A stretch of DNA of 64,000 bases, taken from the NCBI GenBank assembly GCA_017163975.1, contig JAFFSR010000251.1:8060001-8124000 (forward strand), written 5' to 3'. A program made the position numbers and the translations under genes. Source of the stretch: Anastatus disparis. Its lineage: Eukaryota; Arthropoda; Insecta; Hymenoptera; Eupelmidae. Below, in pieces: positions 50,487 through 60,734 of this stretch. The notes beneath the pieces were generated by a model, which was not told the origin of the DNA, ran no database searches, and saw only the letters and a program-made list of their open reading frames with translations. The first letter of the stretch is position 1, and every line of letters starts with the position of its first letter.

Positions 50487-52002
50487 ACAATAACTATGCA
50501 ATAAAAGAATAAGTTTTTTTAATTTCTTGAAAAATATTCTTGTTTATTAATTTCCATGTCAATCAAACTACGATTATAAGATTTTTTACTTCATAGGTGT
50601 TAGTGTACAAACGAAATAAAATAAAATTTTATTAGTAATTAAATTCATTTTTCCAGAATATTACTTGAAAATACATTCCTAAAAATAATTAATTATTCAT
50701 TCTTGAAAATTAATAATACTATCTTGATGGAATTTTTTAATTTTATTTTGATAATTAGATTCATGTAAATTAATCAAAGATATTAAAAAAAAAATCTTAT
50801 TTGATTGTTCAAAAGCGAAAGTAAGCGTATTTATTTTGTTAACTTATTACTTTATGAAAAATTATTTCAATTTCACATTATTCTACTACAGTATCATTCT
50901 TATTAAAAAAATTAAATATATTAATATATGTTGATAAATGATTCATCTTTTTGAAATTGTAAAAAAATTCGATTACAAAATAATGAATTAAACAATGGAA
51001 CATTTTCCAAGATTCACAAAAAGTAGTTCCAGATATCGCTATTGATGCATTTAATCTTTGATCCTGATGATCCTACTAAACACAACGTAAGTATCTTCCG
51101 ATTCAATCAAAAATAGATTCAATAAGAAAACCAAATTATGCTTACTTGAATTTAATACTGTCAATGCATACTATTAATGGTTCAATAATTTGATACTTCA
51201 GTTTTGTAACTGTGAATGAGCATACCTTCGGTTTTAGAGCATCTATCAGACTTTTTCAAGGCTGAAATTGAAGGTTTTTTCACCCAATTTTAAATGATTA
51301 TGTATAGGAAATAATTCTGGGGTATGTGAAATACTATAATCACATTTAGTGTTTGGAAGGTAGGTAAAAATGCCCAAAAATCGAACTAAAAATGGTTTTT
51401 CGCTTCTGTAGGCCATTGCACCATTTCTAAAGATCTAAAAAAATTCATGGTTACAGTTTTTTGGTTGGAAAACAACATAGTTTCTTTTGGTTATTTCTGT
51501 TGTCTTAGTTTTTTTTAATTGAACTTTAAAAATTTCAAACGCTTATAAAATTTGAATTTTGCGCCAAAACTATTTTTTACCAACGTTAAGGTGTAGGGCT
51601 TTCAAAAACCTACAATTTAAATTAAAAAACGTATTTTTCGTTCACTAGAAGCCGAGATATCGCCAAAAAACGAAAAAACACGTTTTTATTAATTTTGAGG
51701 TTATGATTCATTAAAAAGAGCTAAAAATTTTTTTTGTGTGGGTATTTTTTAATGTAGAAAAATATAGCATTTTTATTTTTTTAGTTTCCGATGGGGGCAA
51801 TTTTGATCCTCTTAATAGGCTAGACCCTTTATAGGCAAATCCATAGAACTTTTAATGTACTATTTTCGGGTCATTTTACAGCTGCTAGTGGGTTGTCCCA
51901 TGATGCACACTATTAAAACTGACAAGGAGGGTGTCAGGGTATTAGGACGCGAATTTTGCTCAAATTTTGGGAGATGATTTTGGATGTAATAGTTATTTAT
52001 GT

Positions 52003-52149
52003 ACCTTGGGCGAGCCTTGCTCGATTACGACCTGAGGAAGATATTAACATCGTGGGATAATAAAGCCAAGGCGCGCGAGCGGCCGAGGCTTTATCCCACG
52101 ATCTAAATATCGTCCGAAGGCCGTCATCGCGCAAGGCTCGCCCAGGGTG
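52003..52149. mobile_element. GC-rich hairpin element, copy H4
   Basis: The outer ends CCTTGGGCGAGCCTTGC and GCAAGGCTCGCCCAGGG are inverted copies. The inner stem pairs ATCGTGGGATAATAAAGCC with GGCTTTATCCCACGAT around a GC-rich tip (AAGGCGCGCGAGCGGCCGAG). It is a structural relative of H1, H2 and H5 but lacks the second TTTTTCGCCAT-type hairpin. Confidence 0.55.
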
Positions 52150-52161
52150 CTTAAAAAATTT

Positions 52162-52728
52162 TTCATCCCAGGCAAGGACGCATGAGGGTTTTTAGGTGCA
52201 GATGTTTTTTTACAAATAATTATATTTATATAATAAAATTAAAATTATATGGTACTCTTTTTTATTAGAATTTATTAATTCTTGATATTAAATAAAAAAA
52301 TCAACAATCAATAAGAAACAAGAAATAATAAAATTAAAAAGAAATAATAACATCGACAATAAAAAATTAACATTATTAAAATTATTCATAGTTGCAATAT
52401 TATTGCCATTTTATAATTTTATTTTTTTTTATAAATATCCATTTTTTAAAGTATTAAAATTCTGTAGTACAAGCTGTAGCTTGAATACCGAATACAACTG
52501 AACTTGCAATTTTGCACTATTGATTCTTTTGTTTTTGATTTAAGTCGAAATACGATAGAGAAATGTTGCTGCTGGGTTATAATGAACTCAATGCAACCCA
52601 GGAGCTTTATACTCCTAGGCAGTAATAACTGCTATTGAAGCCTAGGAGCTCATAGCGTGCATCTAACCTATTTATCAATTGAGGACTCTCTACACGTAAA
52701 AACCCGAATGTGTCCGCCTGGGATGAAA
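52162..52728. mobile_element. Short TIR element
   Basis: The left end TTCATCCCAGGCAAGGACGC and the right end GTGTCCGCCTGGGATGAA are inverted near-copies, each followed inwards by GGGTTTTTA / TAAAAACCC. Internal AGGAGC/CCTAGG inverted words occur at about 52,600-52,650. There is no coding capacity. Confidence 0.65.
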
Positions 52729-52911
52729 AAACATGAAAAAAGCCAAGATACTAGACTTTAACGCTCAACATTTCCGCAGCTACAAGCAATTAAAGAACAT
52801 CACTAAAAAAGTTACTAGATTTTTGAGCGCATATAGTTTTTTAACATTGATAGTTAGAAGCTTTAAACTTTCTTTAAATGAAAGCTGAGCTCAAATCCTT
52901 TCGAAATAGTA

Positions 52912-53708
52912 CACTGAGAAAAATAAATAATAAATTTAGTTATAGATAGTAATAAAAATTACTATATTTTATATGAGAGCTGGGACATTTCTGCATTATA
53001 ACGATTTTTATTACATTTATAACAAATATTATTATAAAATTTGATAAGGTTGGCAACATCGTTTAAGAAATGAAACTATATCTTATTAGAAAAATTGTTA
53101 TATTACATAGTAAAAATTATGCTATAGTAAAATTTGTTATGACAAAGTAAAAATATTTGATATCTTATGTTGGAATGAATGTTATAAAAATAATAAATTT
53201 TATTATAAATATAATAAATTTTATTATGAATATAATAAATTTTACTATTTCAAATAATAATGTCGAGTCGATGATCTGTAAATTTATTTCTAACCTCAAA
53301 ATTTTCCACCAAATTGAAAGTATAGTTCTGTAACATATGTAGACGATTCGAAATTTTATACGTAATATGTCATGATGGCGCAGTCGGTAACGTTCACGCT
53401 TCCCGTTCTCGAGAGACCCAGGTTCGACTCCACTTCAGGTCCGTTTTTTTTCAAAGGTAATTTATTTTAAAAAAATTAAATTAATAAAATAAATAAATTT
53501 AAAAAAATAAATAAATTAAAAAATATATAAATAAGAAATTTCGGGAAATAAAAATAAAAAAATTTTTTTCCACGTCACTGTTTTCACAAATTTTACTATG
53601 TATTATAGTAATTTTTATTATAATGCAGAAATGTCCCACTCGTACTATATAATATAGCAATTTTTAATACAATCTATAGTTATATTTATTAAAGGATTTC
53701 TCTCAGTG
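52912..53708. mobile_element. 797-bp MITE with TA target duplication
   Basis: The ends CACTGAGAAAAATAAATAAT and (complement of the right end) CACTGAGAGAAATCCTTTAA are flanked by TA at 52,910-52,911 and 53,709-53,710. The related uninterrupted sequence at 63,520-63,540 reads through the same point with a single TA, which confirms the insertion. Arms include GGGACATTTCTGCATTATAA and its complement near 53,620. A tRNA-derived segment lies inside. Confidence 0.83.
53370..53443 (+). mobile_element. tRNA-derived SINE head, family 3
   Basis: The sequence has an A-box-like TGGCGCAGTCGGTAACG and a B-box GGTTCGACTCC at tRNA spacing. A T-run follows and then an A-rich TAAATAAA tail to about 53,540. It lies inside the MITE at 52,912. 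It is unlike families 1 and 2. A true tRNA gene is unlikely, because the acceptor ends do not pair well. Confidence 0.65.
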
Positions 53709-54172
53709 TAGTTATAGGATATCAAAATATTATTTTTTCCCAAAGTTATAGCGTAATATAGATTAGATCGAATTTTAGCTTTTATTATTAATTAATGTCA
53801 TAAAAAGAAAATTCAGGTCCAATCTTTATTACGCTATAACTTTGGGAAAAAATAATATTTTGATATCCTATAACTACTATTTCGAAAAAATTTGAGCTCA
53901 GCTTTCATTTAAAAAAAGCTTAAAGCTTCTCACTATCAATGTTAAAAAACTATATGCGCTCAAAAATCTAGTAACTTTTATAGTGCTTTCACAGTAGCGT
54001 GGGTACAAGAGTAGTTTAAAAATTTTTTGAATACACCAGTATCTTAAGGTTCCATGTAATAATGCATTGAAAGTACGAATGTTGTACATGCGTGCGAGGG
54101 AAGACCGAGCGCTCGAATGATGCGCTCATGAATTCACACTGTCATCATGTATTATAATAGAAGAGCAAGATA

Positions 54173-54241
54173 GGGGCGATGGTAGCGCAGGGGCTTAGGC
54201 TCTTGGCTCGCGCCCTAGAGGACCGGAGTTCGATTCCCCGG
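54173..54241 (+). mobile_element. tRNA-like segment, family 4
   Basis: GGGGCGATGGTAGCGCAGGG provides an A-box and GGAGTTCGATTCCCCG a B-box. The 3' CCCCG can pair with the 5' GGGGC, giving a partial acceptor stem. It may be a SINE head or a decayed tRNA gene; I cannot assign an anticodon safely. Confidence 0.5.
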
Positions 54242-55111
54242 GAAAATTTCGTAAATTTCACCCATGTAAAAATTAACATTTTATAGAAATATCTGCTATA
54301 GCATTGATGGAACATTCACTAAAGACATGAAAAATAGAGGAACAAGATTGTACAAAAGGTGTGAACTTAGTTCAATTAGTGTGCATCATTGGCTAACCCA
54401 GTAACAGCTGTAAAATGACTTTTCAAAAACATCATAAAAAGATTAAAAGTTGTAGAGATATGCTCATAAAAGATACATACATTATTTGCTAAATAGTTTT
54501 AAAAAATAGATAAAACTGTGTTTTTAATGGAATTATGATTTTCAAGTTTGAAATATTTACATTGTAATTTCCTTACTCGAGGTCTCACCTTGGTTTTTTG
54601 CACATCAATATAAGAGCTAAGTCTGTAAGGCAAGCAAGTATCAAATGCATTGTATAATGTAATATTATAAATGTAGCATAAGAGTCTGTTAGATTGCCAC
54701 TTGGTATCCATACTGTATTAGAAGATGTTTCTCTTGGAGACAACTTCCACATTTCTTGTCGGAAAACGGCAAAATTTAATAAAGATACGGGATTCACAAC
54801 TGAAGTTCCATAATTATACACAACTGGCTGTTTTTCTATGGTGCTAAAAAGTAAAATAACATAAGACAAGTATTAAATTACTTATATTTTAGGTTAATTA
54901 AAATTAAAATTTTACCAACGTTCAGGAAGATCTTTTATTGTAATTATCAAGGCATTTACAGTCATATCGCTTGGGATCATATCCAAAGGATATCGTTTAT
55001 AATAACATGCACGTATAAGACCGCAACCGTATGCGAGAATTACTAATACGGGCCCATTCGCGTTATCTGTCCATCCTAATAGATGTTGAGGCTCTTTGTA
55101 TGTTGATAAGA

Positions 55112-56007
55112 CTAAATTTAACAATTAATACATATTAATTATTAATTAAAATTAAAAATCTAATAGAAGCAAGTAATTCATGACACTGAAATTTAAATAT
55201 AGATAAGAGTGCTCTGCGTATTTGACGAGACAGGTTTATTCTTATGTATTTTTCATCACTGAACTTAAATCTAGTGACAAATTATGGGATTTTGCAGTGA
55301 TTTTTCGTGGAAAATGGAATAAATATGATTTTTCATAGTTTTAAGTGTTAGGGCCAAAATTTTGAAAGCAAAAGATATAATTTGTAAATAAATAAAATAA
55401 TAATGCTATGATTTTTCATGTATTTTAATCTGTTCTTTCTACTTATAAAAATATCATTATTTTAATTATTAAAAAGTCGCTGCAGGATCTCTTAACATGA
55501 TTCTAGATTTGGATTTAGCTATGAATAATATTTAAGAATACACCAATCTTGTTAAATGACAAGACGTTTTTTATGAATCTGTGCAATAAATAGTATGGGT
55601 TTAAAATTTGGAGGATCAGATTACCGACAGTTGAGTTGAAGAACGGATTATTTAATTTTTAATTGAACAAATTGACTATTTTATTTTTAGTTGAAGAAAG
55701 GGGCTGTTTAACTTTTAGTTAAAAAAAGGCTATCTCAGAGCAATTTTTTAAATAATTTTGTAGCGTTAACGTTGACAATATTACTGCTTATGTAATATAA
55801 AGAAACAAATTGAAATTTATTATTTACTTAGAAAACTCTGGTATATAGAATACATAGCACTCAATTTAGATAAGAGGAAACATTGTCAAAGCTATCACTT
55901 AAAGGATTGTTAATAAAGAATGGTTCATTTCGATTTTTAAGCTTGAAATTTGTTAAGAAAAAGTAGTATTTTTCACGTTTACAATGATACGTATAAAAGA
56001 TCTTTAC
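55112..56007. other. Region where FAR-C exon 2 should lie
   Basis: I scanned the minus strand for the exon 2 hallmarks present in FAR-A (NASNVKFNE, NVLGTKNLLDLA, YTYSKAAAEELV) and found none. The DNA is AT-rich and otherwise featureless. Confidence 0.7.
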
Positions 56008-56706
56008 CTCATGTCGAAAATATTTTTCCACTCTTTCTTTATACGAATCGTTTTTCTTTCCCCTCATTATTATATAAATATGTCGTATATCCGGACAACT
56101 TCTTAACAGTTTTTCCATTAAACATTTTCCAAGGAAGCCACTTGTTCCAGTTATAAACAAAGTTTTGCCAGCGTAAAATTTTGTAATTTCACTTTCTTCC
56201 GTACTAACACTGTGATGAATAATTTCGGTATCATCGTTCATCCTATTATAAATCTCGTCAATTGCAGTCATGTCTTCCTTCATATTTTTAAAATGTTAAG
56301 ATTTTTTTCTATGTGGAGCTGACTGTTTCTTAGAGAGTAAAACTATAAACTGAATATCATTCATCAAGTTTCAAATTTTGCGAATTGAAGAATAGTTTAA
56401 AAATTTAAGTCAATGTAAATATGGGACCTACTTCGCAATCCTCTATTGTTCCAATTTAATTAATGGATTTCATGTATACACGTGTCAATATTTAATCAGA
56501 GATAAAGTAACAATAATCATGACGTTAAAGTTTACAACGTCGAAGTTCAATAAAATTACTGATAATTTCATTTAGTACCGGCCGGATTTGCTGTCCCTGT
56601 CTAGTTGAGTTCTCGTTATTTACTCAATTATTAATAATTGTATCTGTAAATTAAGAGTTAAGCGTAATAGATATTATTATTATGGATACTACTAAGAAAA
56701 AAATCC

Positions 56707-57287
56707 TATTGTTTTGTTATTGAGAATAGTAAGGAGCGCGAAAATATTATAGACATACCTTCATACTTAAAGTTGTTCTGGCTATACAGTCTGTGTCAAA
56801 GTTAGTATTTTCGATAATGGTTTATATTTTTGGGTAGAGAAGGTTTTTTAAATATAACAATTTAATAAAGAGTTATAGCATTTTAAAGTTTATAACTTTT
56901 ACCTAAATCTAATGTAATCATAAACAAAGGTGCTAAAGCTACAAAAATGATTTTATTTGACAGCAACAAAATAAACTCATAAACTTTGTTGCTGTTGAAT
57001 AAAATCATTTTCGAAAGTTTGGTACCTTTGTTTATGCTTACATTAGATTTCGGTAAAAGTTATAAACTTTAAAATGCTATAATTTTTTAATAAATTGTTA
57101 TATTTAAATCAAACAAGGTTTAAAATTATTGTTTTAATATTATCTAATAAATGATCTGTGAAAAATTGAATTAACTCTCCCTATCCAAAAATATAAACCA
57201 TTATCGAAAATACTAACTTTTGACACAGACTGTATAGCCAGAACATCCTTAAGTGCTCCTCACTTTTCACAAAAACAATACAATAGA
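56707..57287. mobile_element. 581-bp foldback element at the palindrome centre
   Basis: Nearly the whole segment is self-complementary about a centre near 56,995: AACTTTTGACACAGACTGTA (right) against TACAGTCTGTGTCAAAGTTA (left), and AGCAACAAA/TTTGTTGCT near the middle. The FAR-A palindrome lacks it. There is no coding capacity. Confidence 0.8.
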
Positions 57288-57713
57288 ATTCATTTCCCAG
57301 TGTATAAATATTAATGATAATATTATCTATTGTGCTCAATTCTAAATTTGCAGTTGCAACGATTAATACTTGAGTGAATAACAAAAAACTCGACTAGACA
57401 AGGACAGTAAATCCGGTCTGTACTTAATAAAATTATCAGTAATTTTATCAAACTTCAATGTCGTAAACTTTAACGTCATGACTATTGTTTCTTTATTTTT
57501 GATCAAACATTGATACGTGTATAGATGAAATCCATTAATTCAATTGGAACAATAGAGAATAGCAAAGTAGATCTCATATTTACATGACTTATATTTGTTA
57601 ACAAATCTTCAAATTGAGAATTTTATAAGTGAAGATTAATGTTTAGTCTATTTCTTTAGTTTCTGAGTAACCGTCAGCTCTACAGAGAAATTTTAACATT
57701 TACAAAAAAAAAT

Positions 57714-57850
57714 ATGAAGGAAGATATGACTGCAATTGACGAGATTTATTACAGAAGAAAGTATAAGTAACAAAAGTTTACACTGGCAAAACTTTGTTTA
57801 TTACTGGAACAAATGACTTTCTTGGAAAAATTATTAGATAAAGACAGCGA
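57714..57850 (+). pseudogene. Decayed inverted copy of FAR exon 1
   Basis: It begins MKEDMTAIDEIY, then lacks about 20 codons, then resumes with a frame containing TGTNDFLGK in place of TGTSGFLGK. It is the counterpart of the plus-strand remnant at 43,569, but with a different deletion. Confidence 0.82.
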
Positions 57851-57911
57851 ATCCGGCCTCCTTTTAATTCAAAATTTTGAGTTTTATATCATACAAAAGT
57901 CATTTATGATA

Positions 57912-58261
57912 TTGGGATCTGACATGGGGGCGTGGTCTAAGCTAAGATGGCGTACCATAGTATACAATTTACATTGTCATATATGGAGCAAGTACCTGTT
58001 TTTGTTAATTATGAATATTTCTGTACTATTGGGCAGATACTAATCCTACCAAACGTTATTTTATAAAAGATGAACAAGTTTTCAGAGCAGGACATATAAT
58101 AAAATACGTTAAAAATAACAAAAATATCGGTGATATAATAACCTTTTCACGCAAGACATACAAGAACATACAAGTCGCATCAACGAACGCTTTCTGCTTG
58201 TATGCTACTATTCGTTCAGATTTTATCCACCAGAGAGCGTCTGGTCTATGTCAGATCCCAA
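57912..58261. mobile_element. 350-bp MITE, TTGGGATCTGACA termini
   Basis: The left end TTGGGATCTGACATGGGGGC and the right end TATGTCAGATCCCAA are inverted copies at 57,912 and 58,261. The homologous stretch at about 43,810-43,825 lacks the insert (GATATACTATAG), which defines the ends exactly. TA lies next to each end. Confidence 0.82.
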
Positions 58262-58574
58262 TACTATAGCCTAATTTCAAGTAAGACAACACTATACATC
58301 CATTTCCCATTGCAAACGTATAATCAGAATAGATCCTTAATAGGAGATGAATTTTTGGAAATTCATATATTTTTTATAGCACACTGTGTCCTAAATCCGC
58401 ATTTAGACACATAGCTGCCTGTGAACTAAGTAGCCTATTATTGTACACCATGTTCGGCAAACTTCATGCTATACAATAATGAGTTACTATTAATTTTCAT
58501 GAGAAATCTGTGGCTATTGACAATTGCGAGTCTTCCGAGCGGACCTTTATATCAAGATCTCTACACCTCAGGAC

Positions 58575-59321
58575 TAGGGGTGTGCAAATACTCGAATATT
58601 CGAGCTCGAGTCAAGTCGAGTTTTTTCTTCGAGTTCGAGTCAAGTACTCGAAAAAATCCGAACTACTCGAAAAATACGAACTACTCGAAAAAATGTGAGT
58701 TACTCGAATGACTTGAGCTACTCGAATGACTCCAGTTACTCGAATGACCCGAGTTACTCGAATGGCCCAAGTTACTCGAATGACCCGAGTTACTCGAATA
58801 ACTCGAGTTACTCAAATAACTCGAGCTACTCGAATAGCTCGAGTTATTTCAATCGAACATTTCAAAGATGAAAAAATTATTAATTATTTCAAAGAGTAGG
58901 GTAACAAACAAAATAATATTACATTTTATTATAATAATTAGAAAATCGCTTTTTTATTAGATTATCTCAATATTAGAATGAAGAAAACTTATTTTTTCTA
59001 CATTATCAGATATCAGTCTACTTCTAGTATTCATATAGTGTTTTATTTCAAGTTAGTCGAGTATCTCTAGTTATCCGAGTAACTCGAGTTATTCGAGTAA
59101 CTCGATTCGTTCGAGTAACTCGGGCCATTCGAGTAACTTGACTCGTTCGAGTAACTCGAGTCATTCGAGTAGTTTATATTTTTTCGAGTAACTCGAATTA
59201 TTCGAGTAGTTTATATTTATTCGAGTAACTCGAAAAGTTCGAGTTAATACTCGACTCGGACGAGCACAAGTCGAGTAATTTGATCGAGTTACTCGTAGTT
59301 CGAGCTACTCGCACACCCCTA
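58575..59321. mobile_element. 747-bp hAT-type foldback MITE with TCGAG-rich interior
   Basis: The termini TAGGGGTGTGC and GCACACCCCTA are perfect inverted repeats. The 8-bp word CTCAGGAC flanks both ends (58,567-58,574 and 59,322-59,329). An 8-bp duplication and a TAGGGGTGTGC-type end fit the hAT superfamily. The interior consists largely of repeats of ACTCGAATGA/ACTCGAGT on the left and their complements (TCGAGTAACTCGAGTTATTC) on the right, around an AT-rich centre (58,850-59,040). There is no transposase. Confidence 0.92.
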
Positions 59322-59479
59322 CTCAGGACGAAATCTGCTCTAACATCACCCATTAATCGAAAATTGTTTTCCGGTGCTTATGTCACATTCCGTTGGTTTA
59401 AACACCGAAAACATTTATCTCTTACCTATACACACATTGTTGATAAAGAAAAAACACCTATTCGATTGACGAAGTTACC

Positions 59480-60245
59480 CGACAAGAAAAATATTAAGGA
59501 TGCCCTACAAAATTGTAAGGACCCCACAGGGCATCCTGACAGGGGCGCTACTTGGCTTGTAATGGGGCGCCTTTGAGGTCCCGATAGGGCAGCCTCATTT
59601 TCCTAAATATTCTATTATTACCCGTCCACTGCCCGATAATTGCCTGACTATTGATATTCAAAACCTTTTAAAGTAAAACATAACCTCTTCTGACATTCTC
59701 GCCAGTAAATTAAATTTTATTTTTTTTATAAGATACGAATTAGTTTGCAAAAGATAAATGTATTGATATTTTTATAAAATAATATGAATGAATCATTCTT
59801 CAACTCAATTTTATATATTATGCATTTATTTTGTTCTACGAAAATTCAATGTTGATTGCTATTAAAACACACATATACACCACACTAGTAAATAAAAACA
59901 TGGCTGTATCTAAAATTAAAATAATTCTTCTTTTCGTGTTGAATATTATTTATATTAAAACTATTTTAGAGTTAAATTTACAAGAAAAATAGTTTTTTTC
60001 ACGCCAAATAAACACGTGCATCAGATGAGGTTATGTTATCACTTCGAATTTTTTCAACATCGATTGTCAGGCAATTGTCAGGTGATAAAGGGGTAACAAT
60101 AGGGCACATCTGAAAATGAGTCTGCCCTATCGGGACCTTAAAATCGCCCCATTACACGCCATCTAGGAACCCTTTAGGGCACCCTACAGGGACCTTATAA
60201 TAATCTTAGGGTACCTTATAGGGACCTCATTTTCACCCGAAATTC
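59480..60245. repeat. Inverted repeat with GGGCGCC/GGGACC-rich arms
   Basis: The arms 59,480-59,660 and 60,065-60,245 are inverted copies: CTTGTAATGGGGCGCC on the left, and GTGTAATGGGGCGATT on the right read in complement. Both then share GGTCCCGATAGGGCAG and a TGCCTGACAAT-type inner end. The right arm joins directly to the 5S-derived segment. Either this is a palindromic element or two copies of one repeat lie tail-to-tail. Confidence 0.65.
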
Positions 60246-60259
60246 GTTTCTAGTCGGGT

Positions 60260-60362
60260 ACATAGGCAGCGGTCACCCATCCAAGTAATAACCGCGCCCA
60301 ATGCTGCTTAACTTCGCCGATCGGCTGAGGTGCAGTTCCGTAACCCCACCAATGTGCCGGTA
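60260..60362 (-). mobile_element. 5S rRNA-derived head (SINE3-like) or 5S pseudogene
   Basis: On the minus strand, GCCGATCGGCGAAGTTAAGC, then AGCATTGGGCGCGGTTATTA, then CTTGGATGGGTGACCGCT is the central and 3' part of eukaryotic 5S rRNA, including the internal promoter region. The 5' third is altered. The expected 3' end is replaced by a switch to repeat sequence (TACCCGACTAG). A 5S head fused to a repeat body fits a 5S-derived SINE. A lone 5S pseudogene inserted beside a repeat is the alternative. Confidence 0.85.
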
Positions 60363-60499
60363 CACTTTTTAAATTAAATAACTATAATAAGAACGTTAGA
60401 TACGAGTAAAACTAAAGTTAATGCCAGTGTATCATATGAAACGAAGATGTAGTATTATTGTATTATCATTATTATACGATTTAAGTAAATACTTGAAAT

Positions 60500-60690
60500 T
60501 ACAGTTTTATTTTTTTCGGTTTTGATTTATCATTCATGAAATGTTAAAATTTTTTTTATTTATAGTTTTTGCTTTCCTTTCTCGATTTATAATTCACGGA
60601 ATGCCTAGTATTTGCTCTTTTACAATTTTCGTTTTTATTTTACGAATTATCATTCGTGGAGTGCATAGTTTTTGTTAATTATTGATTTTT
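60500..60690. repeat. Three-copy 60-bp tandem repeat
   Basis: The words GATTTATCATTCATGAAATG (60,524), GATTTATAATTCACGGAATG (60,584) and GAATTATCATTCGTGGAGTG (60,644) recur at exactly 60-bp steps, with T-rich spacers containing TTTTTG. Confidence 0.8.
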
Positions 60691-60734
60691 AAGAGTACTC
60701 ATGTAATGCGGCGGATTTATGACACTTGTGTTAT

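Larger units (their letters stand above)
49249..51828 (+). mobile_element. DNA transposon with about 400-bp terminal repeats and SWIM-type transposase remnant
   Basis: The terminal sequence AGGGTCTAGCCTATTAAGAG at 49,249 recurs inverted at the right end (51,828). The complementary arms extend about 400 bp and include GGCGATATCTCGGCTTCTAG on both sides. The outer bases are TTAA on the left and TTAT on the right, so a TA or TTA/TTAA-type target is likely. Inside on the plus strand is the C-terminal part of a transposase with a CxC...CxH signature. The element sits in FAR-C intron 4; FAR-A intron 4 lacks it. Confidence 0.82.
51870..54419. mobile_element. Composite inverted-repeat element in FAR-C intron 4
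   Basis: About 41 bp at the left (GTCATTTTACAGCTGCTAGT...) recur inverted at the right (54,379-54,419) with about six mismatches. Between them are further nested elements: a hairpin at 52,003, a TIR element at 52,162, a MITE at 52,912 and two tRNA-derived segments. There is also a decayed relative of the palindrome found at 63,267. I see no clear flanking duplication, so the outer boundaries are probable, not proven. Confidence 0.55.
48697..56283 (-). pseudogene. Fatty acyl-CoA reductase lacking exon 2 (FAR-C)
   Basis: Four of five FAR exons are present on the minus strand, each with proper GT-AG borders and no internal stop: exon 1 56,008-56,283; exon 3 54,916-55,111; exon 4 54,589-54,843; exon 5 48,697-49,042. 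Their sizes match FAR-A exactly except for two extra codons (Gln-His) in exon 3. TGTSGFLG, NANGP, PLDMIPSDMTVNALI and the C-terminal membrane segment are intact. Exon 2, which holds the catalytic YxxxK, is absent: the 896 bp between exons 1 and 3 contain nothing like it. Joining exon 1 to exon 3 shifts the frame, because exon 1 ends in phase 0 and exon 3 needs phase 1. The product cannot be a working reductase unless exon 2 lies elsewhere or is missing from the assembly. Intron 4 is 5,546 bp against 307 bp in FAR-A. The intact remaining frames suggest recent loss. Confidence 0.85.
56008..57850. repeat. Head-to-head inverted duplication upstream of FAR-C
   Basis: The left arm (56,008-56,690) and the right arm (57,292-57,850) are inverted copies of the exon 1/5' flank unit. 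They match the palindrome upstream of FAR-A. This copy keeps an inner part of the left arm (TACCGGCCGGATTTGCTG) that the FAR-A copy has lost, and it has a foldback element at its centre. Confidence 0.8.

Noticed and set aside
54173..54241. Genuine tRNA gene
   Set aside because: The A- and B-boxes are present but the anticodon arm is not convincing and the segment lies within nested transposons. Kept only as a tRNA-like segment.
58466..58711. 81-codon plus-strand frame running into the hAT element
   Set aside because: Its second half is translation of the TCGAG-type repeats.
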